Source: Candidatus Atribacteria bacterium (GTDB taxonomy: Bacteria > Bipolaricaulota > Bipolaricaulia > UBA7950 > UBA9294). From it: a DNA stretch of 11,721 nucleotides. The stretch lies in assembly GCA_004525685.1 (NCBI GenBank), contig SPBW01000054.1, positions 1 to 11,721 on the forward strand, given 5' to 3'. Positions 6,134 to 11,721 of the stretch are shown piece after piece (position 1 is the first letter of the stretch; each line of letters starts with the position of its first letter). The notes beneath the pieces are model-generated. The model searched no databases. It saw only the letters and a program-made list of their open reading frames with translations, and was not told where the DNA came from. The position numbers and the translations under genes are program-made.

Positions 6134-8537
6134 AGAAGAACTTGACTGATGCCGTTCCCGGAGGATCGATCGGCAAATGCGGCAGGTTGTACCATTTGCC
6201 AGCGACAAACTGATCCCGATGAACCTGGAAAGTCACCACGGAATTGCCAGGGATGATGTAGTTCACTTCAGCGCCGTTGGCCCTATGGCCTTCTCCGGCT
6301 CCCGTTCGGATCGATATCGATGAGATATCAACGCCGCTCACGGTGTCTTCGATCGACTCAGTGAGAAAGTGGAACGTGGTTTCCGGAATCGGGACACCAT
6401 CTAGGGTTAGCTGTCCGAATACTGCCAGTCCCTCGATGCCGGAGTTCAGCATCACTTCCGTGATGATCTCGGAGTTCACGGAGACAGTGTCACTTGCTGT
6501 ACATCCAGTGTTTCGAGTGACGGTCACGGTGTACTCACCGGGACGATCGATGGTGATATCGGCAGTCGTCGACAAGATGTCGCCCAACTCATTGGTCCAG
6601 GCGACAGCGTACGGGCCGGAAGGACTGGTAATGATGGCTGCGATAGAGACTTGAGTCACCTCATTCGACAGAAGCTGGTCAGATCCTGCATCCACGGATG
6701 GTGCAACGATGTCCTGAATTACGGTGGCCGATTTGGATGTTGCACATCCGTTCATTCCAGTAACGGTCACTGTGTACATGCCGGGAGTCGTAACAGTCAG
6801 AAGTGGTGCAGTTCCCACGAGGTTACCTGAGGGGCCGATCCATTCGATGTGGTAGGGCGGACGGCCGTGCGAAATGTTGGCGAGCAGTGTCGCGTCAGTG
6901 TTGGTGCACGTGAGTGTCCCGCTTACGCTCACGTCAACGGCGGGTGGGCCGGCGTCTTCAGTGACGATCACTGTATTCAATGCGGAGCATCCATTGTTGC
7001 CAACAACGACGATCGTGTACGTGCCTGGTTGACTGACGTAAGTCTCTGAGGATGTGCCCACCAGTGTTCCGGACGGGCTGCGCCACTCATATCTGTAGGG
7101 CAGTTGTCCATTGGATGCGAGGGCAGTCAGCTTGGCCTGTTTGACAGAGCAGGAGAGCTCTCCATCTACGATCGCACTTACGCGAGGTGCTTGCAGATCT
7201 TGTTCCACAACGACGGTATCGAAGGTCGAGCAGCCGTTGGCTCCTGTGACCGTGACGGTGTAGGTCCCTGGGACAGAGACAAGAAGGCAGGTTTCGCGGC
7301 CGAGGACTCCTGTGCCAGAACGGCTCCATTGGATGTTGTAGGGAGCGCATCCGCCTGAGATGGTCGCTTCGACCTGCACTTGATCGACCGAGCAGGACAG
7401 CTCTCCCTTGACCGTTGCATGAACCGACGGCGCGTTGATGTCAGAAACCACAGCCACAGATCTGCTTACGGCACATCCATCAGCGCCAACGACGCTCACT
7501 GTATAGATACCTGATTCGCTCACGTTGATGACAGAGCCGGTGCCTACAACGGCTCCACCATCCTTGACCCATTGGATGCTGCAGGGCTGGCACGTCGGGC
7601 GGGACGGGCAGAATTCCGCGCTCAGTGTGGCCACGGGGGTGGCACAGGTGAGAATCTGATCGATGCACGTGGTGACTGCTGGTTCGCACGGGGTTGCGCA
7701 ACTTGTTGTGGCTGTGCATCTGGGAGTCGATGTGCAGGAGGATGCCGGTACACACGGTGTTGCACAGGGCCCAGTTGGCGTTCCGATTGTCTTGAGGATT
7801 TGCGTAGAGTCATCGCAGTGCAATCCGCAGACATCATTGACGGGGAGGGCACATTGCCAGGGAGATGCCATCAAGGGATATCGATCGACCGGAGCATGAT
7901 GAGGCACGTCGCCAATGCCGTCGCAGTCTCGATCAGATCCTGCATAGTCTGACCAGTAGTTGCCCACGGCACCGCAGTACCAGATGTTGCGTCCGCCAGG
8001 GTCATAGCCATTGCGACCGTTGTTGACGAAGCTGTTCTTGGAGACGGCCGTATCTCGAGTACCCAGGACGAGATCGACACCATAGTGATTCTCGGCAATG
8101 AGATTGCTCACGATGGCATTGTTGCGCGAGCTTTCAAACAGGATTCCTCGTTCATTTCGTAGCAGATGGCAGCTTTCAATGGATCCGCTCTCTGTGGCAT
8201 AAAAGTGGACGCCAGCGCCCGAGGCGCCTTCGATGATGCAGTTACGGATGACGAAATTCTTAGACACGTGCTCGACATTGATGCCATAGCTCGCACCCGA
8301 AGCGATGATGTGCCAGCCTTCGATGATGTAAGGATCGTATTGTGATCCTGAACCCGAGACAACACCGTTTTCGCACGTGAAGTCGTTGTTGCCATAAATG
8401 TAGATAGGTTCATGGCGTTCCCAGCATCCCGCGCTGCTGCAAGCTTGCCCCAAGGTAACGCTGCCGGAGATAGTCAGAATGGATACTCCGATGATGAAAC
8501 CGATCCAACGTTTGATCAAAACGCTCTTGTTGCGCAT
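6132..8537 (-). CDS. Secreted right-handed beta-helix (NosD-type) protein with Cys-rich linker and five 81-residue PKD/SprB-like repeats
   Basis: The preferred start is ATG 8537 (801 aa), because MRNKSVLIKRWIGFIIGVSI begins a typical signal peptide and GGGGA lies about 7 nt upstream. In-frame ATGs at 8600 and 8558 would bury the signal sequence. Predicted cleavage is after GQA (residue 32). Residues of about 45-225 look like NosD/CASH-type parallel beta-helix repeats (DPYIIEGWHI, NFVIRNCIIEG, GVHFYATESGSIESCHLLRN), ending in the characteristic NYWSDYAGSDRDCDGIGD...VDRYPLM. Residues 229-298 form a Thr/Pro/Cys-rich linker with 11 cysteines (CATPC motifs). Residues of about 305-692 are five Ig-like repeats of the PKD/SprB type, each ending in PGxYTVTVxGxxGC. 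Residues 693-801 form a unique C-terminal domain with no membrane anchor or sorting motif that I recognise. Cell-surface adhesion or carbohydrate binding is plausible but not shown. No catalytic residues were identified. Confidence 0.8.
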   Translation of the reverse strand: MRNKSVLIKRWIGFIIGVSILTISGSVTLGQACSSAGCWERHEPIYIYGNNDFTCENGVVSGSGSQYDPYIIEGWHIIASGASYGINVEHVSKNFVIRNCIIEGASGAGVHFYATESGSIESCHLLRNERGILFESSRNNAIVSNLIAENHYGVDLVLGTRDTAVSKNSFVNNGRNGYDPGGRNIWYCGAVGNYWSDYAGSDRDCDGIGDVPHHAPVDRYPLMASPWQCALPVNDVCGLHCDDSTQILKTIGTPTGPCATPCVPASSCTSTPRCTATTSCATPCEPAVTTCIDQILTCATPVATLSAEFCPSRPTCQPCSIQWVKDGGAVVGTGSVINVSESGIYTVSVVGADGCAVSRSVAVVSDINAPSVHATVKGELSCSVDQVQVEATISGGCAPYNIQWSRSGTGVLGRETCLLVSVPGTYTVTVTGANGCSTFDTVVVEQDLQAPRVSAIVDGELSCSVKQAKLTALASNGQLPYRYEWRSPSGTLVGTSSETYVSQPGTYTIVVVGNNGCSALNTVIVTEDAGPPAVDVSVSGTLTCTNTDATLLANISHGRPPYHIEWIGPSGNLVGTAPLLTVTTPGMYTVTVTGMNGCATSKSATVIQDIVAPSVDAGSDQLLSNEVTQVSIAAIITSPSGPYAVAWTNELGDILSTTADITIDRPGEYTVTVTRNTGCTASDTVSVNSEIITEVMLNSGIEGLAVFGQLTLDGVPIPETTFHFLTESIEDTVSGVDISSISIRTGAGEGHRANGAEVNYIIPGNSVVTFQVHRDQFVAGKWYNLPHLPIDPPGTASVKFF
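6462..7625 (-). repeat. Five tandem protein-level repeats (81 residues, 243 bp) in the beta-helix gene
   Basis: The PG-x-Y-T motif falls at residues 342 (SG variant), 423, 504, 585 and 666 of the 801-residue protein, exactly 81 residues apart each time. Repeats 2-4 also share GELSCS/GTLTCT 81 residues apart. Each unit ends in a conserved GC. Repeats 2-4 carry a second cysteine near the unit start that could pair with it, while repeat 5 has lost it (Asn). Nucleotide identity between units is only moderate, so the duplications are old. Confidence 0.8.
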
Positions 8538-8564
8538 TACATCCCCTTTGACCCCCATCAGCCA

Positions 8565-8580
8565 CGTATGAATTCGTACG
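8565..8580. promoter_or_regulatory. Imperfect palindrome upstream of the beta-helix gene
   Basis: CGTATGAATTCGTACG matches its own reverse complement at 14 of 16 positions. It lies 28 nt upstream of the preferred start, so it would be in the leader or near the promoter. An operator role is possible but unproven. Elsewhere in the 8538-8731 intergenic stretch I see CTGGCA-N11-TGCCAG at 8641-8663 and no clear promoter. Confidence 0.25.
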
Positions 8581-8640
8581 AGATTCTTGAGTGTAGCCAT
8601 CGAGTCCCAAGAAGTCGGTAATCCGCGTTACAGGGGGGAT

Positions 8641-8663
8641 CTGGCAAACGCACAAACTGCCAG
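8641..8663. repeat. Inverted repeat CTGGCA-N11-TGCCAG between the dehydrogenase and beta-helix genes
   Basis: Two perfect 6-bp arms are separated by 11 nt, about 70 nt after the dehydrogenase stop. It could be a weak hairpin at the transcript end or an operator for the downstream beta-helix gene. There is no T-tract, so it is not called a terminator. Confidence 0.25.
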
Positions 8664-8731
8664 CGGGATGAACAGGAACGCAGGCTGTCTGACACGCTGT
8701 GAAATGGCGCTACTCGATCAAGAACGGGCCC

Positions 8732-10192
8732 TTACGAACCGGGGGGCACAGTCACGGCGTTTGTGAGGTCGCCTCCCCGCTTGCCAAGCTCGTACTCGCG
8801 GATGTTCGCCAAGGTGGTTTCCACGATGTTGATCTGAGCGTCTTGTGTCAATGACCCTTGATGCCCTGTCACCATGACATTCCCAAACGTGGTCAGGCGA
8901 GCCAGTGTGTCGTCATCAATGTAACTATCTGAGAAGTCCCGGTAGAAGTACTTGGCTTCTTCCTCGTAGACATCGAGGCCAGCATAGCCGATCTTGCCCG
9001 TCTTCAGACCGTCAAGGAGTGCCTCGGTGTCGATGAGTCCTCCGCGTGCCGTGTTGATCACCATCACGCCCGGCTTCATCTTGGCAATCGCCTTGGAATC
9101 GATCAAGTGATACGAATCCGGCGTCAGCGCGGAATGCAGGCTGATGATGTCGGATTCCGCGAGGAGTTCGTCTAGCTCAACATAGCGAACGCCCAATCGA
9201 TGGATGAGGTCTTGCTTTGGCGTGCGACTGTGTGCAAGCAAGCGGCAGCCAAAACCATGCAGGATGTCGAGAGTGCAGGCGCCAATCTTTCCTGTTCCGA
9301 TGACGCCGGCCGTCTTCCCATGCATATCGAACCCGACCAAGCCATCCAAGGAGAAATTGCTGTCTCGAATGCGCGTGTGGGCTCGATGTGTTCGTCGATT
9401 GAGTCCCATCATCAACGCAACGGCGTGCTCAGCAACGGAATACGGCGAATACGCCGGTACGCGGGCGACACTGATGTCCAGCCTCTCGCAGGCATGAAGA
9501 TCTACGTTGTTGTACCCTGCGCAGCGCAACGCGATCATATCGACGCCTAGCTCAGCCAACGCCTCGATAACCTTCTCATCGAAACAGTCATTGGCACTGG
9601 CAACGACGACGGGAAACCCCGTCGCCAGTGGGGCCGTGTCGAGGCTCAACGGCACAGGGAAGAAGTGCAAGGCGAAACCGTGGCAATTCTTCTGCTTGTA
9701 GAGTTGGTTGCGGTACGGGCTGGCAGAGAAGAAGGCGACGCGAAGTCCGGTCTCTGCATTCTGTGCGCGGAGCTTGGCTACTGTGGATGTCTCGCGCACC
9801 AGATGGCTGGACATGTACGATAGAAGTGCCTTGGCGATCGTGCTCTCATGTTCAAGCAGTTTCTCGAAGTCGTCATAGCCTAGTGTGAGCATGGAACATT
9901 GACAGCGTGCCTTGAGCGTCGCCGAACGTCTTCGTTCTCCGAATAGTCCCAGCTCTCCAGCCATGTCGCCTCGATGGAGGATGGCCACTTCGATGGGAGA
10001 TGCTCCTTCGACGTCCTTGAGAACGGCAACATCCCCCGACTCAATCACAAACATCTTGTCGCCGATCTCGCCCTCGCGACAGATGATGTCTCCAGTCGAG
10101 AATGTCACGGGCTCGATCATCCTCTCTACAATCTGTAGAGATTGCTCATCAAGCTGCGAGAACCAACGGATGTTCCTCAGAAGTTCGGCCAT
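8732..10192 (-). CDS. D-lactate dehydrogenase (LdhA-type) with N-terminal cyclic-nucleotide-binding domain
   Basis: The protein is predicted at 486 aa and starts at ATG 10192, with GAGGT 6 nt upstream. The longer frame from 10243 lacks a ribosome-binding site. Residues of about 5-125 are a CRP/PKA-type cyclic-nucleotide-binding domain. The phosphate-binding cassette GELGLFGERRRSAT (79-92) keeps the Glu (E80) and Arg (R89) that hold the ribose phosphate. A helical linker (about 126-148) leads to a complete D-2-hydroxyacid dehydrogenase closely resembling E. coli LdhA: ALRCAGYNNVDL, RVPAYSPYSVAEHA, NAD-binding GVIGTGKIG (glycines 299, 301, 304), catalytic R383 (NTARGG), E410 (DVYEEE) and H444 (TGHQ). 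It should reduce pyruvate to D-lactate with NADH in the cytosol, probably under cyclic-nucleotide control. E. coli LdhA is about 330 residues, so the roughly 150 extra residues are the regulatory module. It lies 103 nt downstream of yidD on the same strand. Confidence 0.9.
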   Translation of the reverse strand: MAELLRNIRWFSQLDEQSLQIVERMIEPVTFSTGDIICREGEIGDKMFVIESGDVAVLKDVEGASPIEVAILHRGDMAGELGLFGERRRSATLKARCQCSMLTLGYDDFEKLLEHESTIAKALLSYMSSHLVRETSTVAKLRAQNAETGLRVAFFSASPYRNQLYKQKNCHGFALHFFPVPLSLDTAPLATGFPVVVASANDCFDEKVIEALAELGVDMIALRCAGYNNVDLHACERLDISVARVPAYSPYSVAEHAVALMMGLNRRTHRAHTRIRDSNFSLDGLVGFDMHGKTAGVIGTGKIGACTLDILHGFGCRLLAHSRTPKQDLIHRLGVRYVELDELLAESDIISLHSALTPDSYHLIDSKAIAKMKPGVMVINTARGGLIDTEALLDGLKTGKIGYAGLDVYEEEAKYFYRDFSDSYIDDDTLARLTTFGNVMVTGHQGSLTQDAQINIVETTLANIREYELGKRGGDLTNAVTVPPGS

Positions 10193-10227
10193 TCGATACC
10201 TCGTTTGATACGTGCGTAAGATTAGGT

Positions 10228-10244
10228 GTTGCTGTGCCAGCAAC
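10228..10244. promoter_or_regulatory. Inverted repeat upstream of the CNBD-dehydrogenase gene
   Basis: GTTGCTG and CAGCAAC are perfect 7-bp arms around a 3-nt spacer, 36 nt before the gene start. This is a possible operator or leader hairpin. It does not match the CRP consensus TGTGA-N6-TCACA. Confidence 0.35.
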
Positions 10245-10259
10245 GATCAGCGCGATCAC

Positions 10260-10283
10260 TCTAGCACGGGCATCCGTGCTAGA
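10260..10283. terminator. Hairpin downstream of yidD
   Basis: A 10-bp perfect stem, TCTAGCACGG and CCGTGCTAGA, with a GCAT loop begins 13 nt after the yidD stop codon on the minus strand. The sequence after it lacks a T-tract, so termination may be partial, allowing read-through into the dehydrogenase gene. Its stability suggests at least an RNA-processing or attenuation role. Confidence 0.45.
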
Positions 10284-10295
10284 TCAAGACGGCCC

Positions 10296-10508
10296 TTACG
10301 GCACCGGGTCGTAGCCGCCGGGATGCAGGGGATGGCACTTCAGGATTCTCTTTAGGGCAAGCCACAGTCCTCGAATCGCCCCGTGTTTCAAGATGGCCTC
10401 CAAAGCGTAGTGTGAGCAGGTTGGATAGAACCGGCATCGCTTCGGAAGCAGCGGAGAGAGCAGGCGCTGATAGGCACGAATCGGGAACACGAGAGCTTTA
10501 CGAAACAT
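10296..10508 (-). CDS. yidD: YidD, membrane protein insertion efficiency factor
   Basis: This 70-residue protein has the full YidD signature: IRAYQRLLSPLLPKRCRFYP, TCSHYALEAILKHGAIRG, then LKRILKCHPLHPGGYDPVP. YidD is a small membrane-associated protein with an N-terminal amphipathic helix that assists YidC/Sec-dependent insertion of inner-membrane proteins. The length is at the low end of the family range and the usual conserved cysteines are present. In many bacteria yidD sits in the rpmH-rnpA-yidD-yidC cluster; here it is detached from those genes. No Shine-Dalgarno precedes the ATG. A promoter-like pair places the predicted transcript start at or next to the ATG, so translation may be leaderless. 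The gene diverges from hsp20. Confidence 0.95.
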   Translation of the reverse strand: MFRKALVFPIRAYQRLLSPLLPKRCRFYPTCSHYALEAILKHGAIRGLWLALKRILKCHPLHPGGYDPVP

Positions 10509-10514
10509 GCTTGC

Positions 10515-10543
10515 ATTCTAGCATCGAACGCGTCTCTTGACAA
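10515..10543 (-). promoter_or_regulatory. Candidate yidD promoter giving a leaderless transcript
   Basis: On the minus strand TTGTCA (10543-10538) and TAGAAT (10520-10515) are separated by exactly 17 nt. Only 6 nt separate the -10 from the yidD ATG, so transcription would start at about the A of the start codon. The -35 overlaps the -35 of the hsp20 promoter on the other strand. Confidence 0.45.
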
Positions 10544-10565
10544 TTAGCAGGCGATATGCTAGACT
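10537..10565 (+). promoter_or_regulatory. hsp20 promoter (TTGACA - 17 nt - TAGACT)
   Basis: A perfect -35 (10537-10542) and a -10 matching TATAAT at 4 of 6 positions (10560-10565) have ideal 17-nt spacing, predicting transcription from about 10572. The spacer and -10 lie entirely inside the first CIRCE-like operator, and the predicted start lies in the second. Confidence 0.7.
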
Positions 10566-10570
10566 GCCAA
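10544..10570. promoter_or_regulatory. CIRCE-like operator 1 (putative HrcA site)
   Basis: TTAGCAGGC-N9-GACTGCCAA has the 9-9-9 geometry of the CIRCE element (consensus TTAGCACTC-N9-GAGTGCTAA). Seven of nine left-arm bases and seven of nine right-arm bases match the consensus; the arms are complementary to each other at 7 of 9 positions. It covers the promoter spacer and -10, where repressor binding would block polymerase. Confidence 0.6.
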
Positions 10571-10597
10571 TTAGCAGTCAGGCACCGAGACTGCCAA
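10571..10597. promoter_or_regulatory. CIRCE-like operator 2 (putative HrcA site), abutting operator 1
   Basis: TTAGCAGTC-N9-GACTGCCAA has arms complementary at 8 of 9 positions. It differs from the CIRCE consensus by a symmetric C-to-G and G-to-C pair that keeps the dyad intact, plus one further right-arm base. It starts at the base after operator 1 ends, making an exact 27-bp tandem, and covers the predicted transcription start just upstream of the hsp20 ribosome-binding site. Confidence 0.65.
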
Positions 10598-10623
10598 GTA
10601 ATCATACTCAGGAGGTAACAAAG

Positions 10624-11076
10624 ATGATTAGGAGACTTCCAGCAGTACAACGTGGCCCATTCCTCTTGGAGAGCAACCTTTCGCGTTTGGTAAATGAGGC
10701 ATTCTCGGACTTCCATCGAGTCGGACTCGATGTGTCCGCAAATTTCGGACGAACGGATGTTTACGAGAAGGATCAAGTGCTGATGTTCGAGACGGAGCTC
10801 CCTGGCGTGAAGAAAGACGAGATTGCGATCAAGGTGGAGGACGACCAGCTCGTAATCAGTGGGGAAGTGAAACGCAATGAAGAGATCGATCGAGAGAGCT
10901 ACTTCCGAGTTGGCCGTCGGTACGGTCGATTTCAGCGATGCTTCCCGCTTCCGGCAGACTTGATACAGAAGGACGGAATCAAGGCTCGGTTCGAAGATGG
11001 CATTCTTACAGTCACAGCGCCGATGAAGGAATCCATCAAGGAGAAGGCCAAGCCCATCGAGATCGCGGTCGAGTAG
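10624..11076 (+). CDS. Small heat-shock protein of the Hsp20 / alpha-crystallin family
   Basis: The protein is predicted at 150 aa. The ATG at 10624 is fixed by a strong AGGAGGT (10610-10616) 7 nt upstream; the longer frame from 10537 would run through the promoter. An N-terminal arm (1-42) is followed by the alpha-crystallin domain (about 43-133), with RTDVYEKDQVLMFETELPGV, the strand QLVISGEVK, FRVGRRYGRFQRCFPLP and the signature ARFEDGILTV. The C-terminal tail carries the I-x-I motif (I145-E-I147) used for oligomer assembly. Such proteins are ATP-independent holdases that keep unfolding proteins soluble during heat stress. Regulation is visible: a TTGACA promoter overlain by two CIRCE-like operators, suggesting HrcA repression, and a strong terminator after the gene. 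Confidence 0.95.
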   Translation: MIRRLPAVQRGPFLLESNLSRLVNEAFSDFHRVGLDVSANFGRTDVYEKDQVLMFETELPGVKKDEIAIKVEDDQLVISGEVKRNEEIDRESYFRVGRRYGRFQRCFPLPADLIQKDGIKARFEDGILTVTAPMKESIKEKAKPIEIAVE

Positions 11077-11100
11077 GTTCGCACGAATACCACCAAGAAT

Positions 11101-11124
11101 GGCTTCGACTCCTAAGTCGAAGCC
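11101..11124. terminator. Rho-independent-type terminator after hsp20, possibly shared with nadE
   Basis: A perfect 10-bp stem, GGCTTCGACT and AGTCGAAGCC, has a 4-nt CCTA loop. On the plus strand a T-rich stretch follows (GTTCCTCCCTTTGCTTT). It sits 24 nt after the hsp20 stop and 15 nt beyond the nadE stop on the other strand, so it may serve both convergent genes, with the better tail on the hsp20 side. Confidence 0.75.
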
Positions 11125-11139
11125 GTTCCTCCCTTTGCT

Positions 11140-11721
11140 TTATTCGATGTATCCGTTGGTCAAAGGCATTCGCCGCCCACTGCCAAACGCCTTGGGAGAA
11201 ATCTTCAGTCCTGGCGGCAATTGCTTGCGCTTGTACTCATTGAGGCGAATTCGACGCAGCACATCGTCGACTACGTCCTCGTCGAACCCTTGATTGAGAA
11301 GCTGCGTCTTCGATGCATTGGCCTCGATGACCTGCTTGAGGATGGCATCCAAAACATCGTATGCAGGCAAATCCTCGTCGTCGCGCTGCGCTTCTCTCAA
11401 TTCTGCAGACGGCGGCTTGGTTCGAACTCTATCGGGAATCAGCTTTCCGAATGATTCCGCCAAGGCAACGACTTGGCATTTGTACAGATCGGCGATAGGA
11501 GCCAGCGCACCGACCGTATCTCCATAGAGGGTACTGTATCCCACGGCTATTTCTGATTTGTTGCCTGGACAGAGAACAAGAGCGCGACGTTGATTCGCCA
11601 GCGCCATGAGCAATGTTGCTCTGATCCTGGGTTGCAGGTTCTCATCGACAAGCCCAGCAGGTGCGGTGGGAAGCGCATCGCGTAGCACTTGATGAACGTC
11701 TGTGATATCGATCGTCTGGAA
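11140..11721 (-). CDS. nadE: NAD synthetase, C-terminal part (runs off right edge)
   Basis: The last 193 residues of a minus-strand gene are inside the window; the frame stays open to the edge, reading FQTIDITDVHQVLRDALP at the start. The fragment is the end of the ATP-pyrophosphatase domain of NAD synthetase, with ENLQPRIRATLLMALAN, the ATP/NaAD-binding PGNKSEIAVGYSTLYGD, VGALAPIADLYK, KPPSAELR, DEDLPAYDVLDAIL, NEYKRKQLPPGLK and the terminal AFGSGRRMPLTNGY. The enzyme makes NAD from nicotinic acid adenine dinucleotide with ATP and ammonia or glutamine. The C-terminal pattern resembles the long, glutamine-dependent form, but the amidase domain and the SGGVDS P-loop lie outside the window. It converges on hsp20 across a shared hairpin. 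Confidence 0.93.
   Translation of the reverse strand, partial: FQTIDITDVHQVLRDALPTAPAGLVDENLQPRIRATLLMALANQRRALVLCPGNKSEIAVGYSTLYGDTVGALAPIADLYKCQVVALAESFGKLIPDRVRTKPPSAELREAQRDDEDLPAYDVLDAILKQVIEANASKTQLLNQGFDEDVVDDVLRRIRLNEYKRKQLPPGLKISPKAFGSGRRMPLTNGYIE

Noticed and set aside
8436..8447. Cysteine after GQA in the beta-helix protein considered as a lipobox
   Set aside because: The residues before the cysteine (L-G-Q-A-C) do not fit the lipobox pattern, where Leu is at -3 and a small residue at -2. A signal peptidase I site is simpler.
10193..10295. CRP-type binding site for cAMP regulation of the dehydrogenase gene
   Set aside because: No TGTGA-N6-TCACA-like dyad is present. The palindrome at 10228-10244 has different arms and spacing.
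10541..10597. 27-bp direct repeat considered as the start of a CRISPR array or iteron
   Set aside because: There are only two copies with no spacers between them, and each copy is itself a 9-9-9 dyad over a promoter, which fits operators better.

Overview
This looks like bacterial chromosomal DNA of moderate GC content (mid-fifties percent by eye). It carries ordinary housekeeping genes (yidD, a small heat-shock protein, nadE) alongside signal-transduction and surface-protein genes. The host phylum cannot be fixed from the sequence. The secreted beta-helix protein, with its 'NDFTCENG...DPYIIEGW' and 'NYWSDY...DRYPL' motifs, is reminiscent of proteins in poorly cultured lineages such as Candidatus Bipolaricaulota (OP1). 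That is an impression, not a demonstrated assignment. I see no tRNA, rRNA, CRISPR array, transposase or phage gene.

Layout from left to right. (1) 1-689, minus strand: an unidentified open frame running off the left edge, and a small DUF1761-like membrane protein whose start looks frameshifted. (2) 900-6090, plus strand: a GAF-domain sensor followed 103 nt later by a 1342-residue soluble-adenylate-cyclase-like protein (two cyclase domains, AAA/STAND-type ATPase, TPR tail). These are probably one signalling operon. (3) 6091-6131: a convergent junction with two inverted repeats. (4) 6132-10508, minus strand: a secreted beta-helix protein with a Cys-rich linker and five repeats of exactly 81 residues; a cyclic-nucleotide-binding domain fused to an LdhA-type D-lactate dehydrogenase; and yidD. 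(5) 10509-10623: a compact divergent regulatory region holding two back-to-back promoters and two abutting 27-bp CIRCE-like operators. (6) 10624-11076, plus strand: an Hsp20 gene closed by a strong hairpin terminator. (7) 11140 to the right edge, minus strand: the C-terminal part of a glutamine-dependent NAD synthetase.

How the parts may work together. The cyclase has the residues expected for making cAMP, and about 2.6 kb away lies a dehydrogenase with an N-terminal domain that keeps the key cyclic-nucleotide-binding residues. A circuit from signal to GAF/ATPase-TPR cyclase to cAMP to allosteric control of D-lactate/NADH metabolism is an attractive inference, but nothing in the sequence proves the link. 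The hsp20 promoter is overlain by two tandem operators with the 9-9-9 geometry of HrcA/CIRCE sites. This suggests unusually tight heat-shock repression, possibly shared with the divergent and apparently leaderless yidD.

No gene-free stretch exceeds 300 nt. The longest are 690-899, 8538-8731, 10509-10623, 10193-10295 and 1959-2061, and what each holds is listed below.
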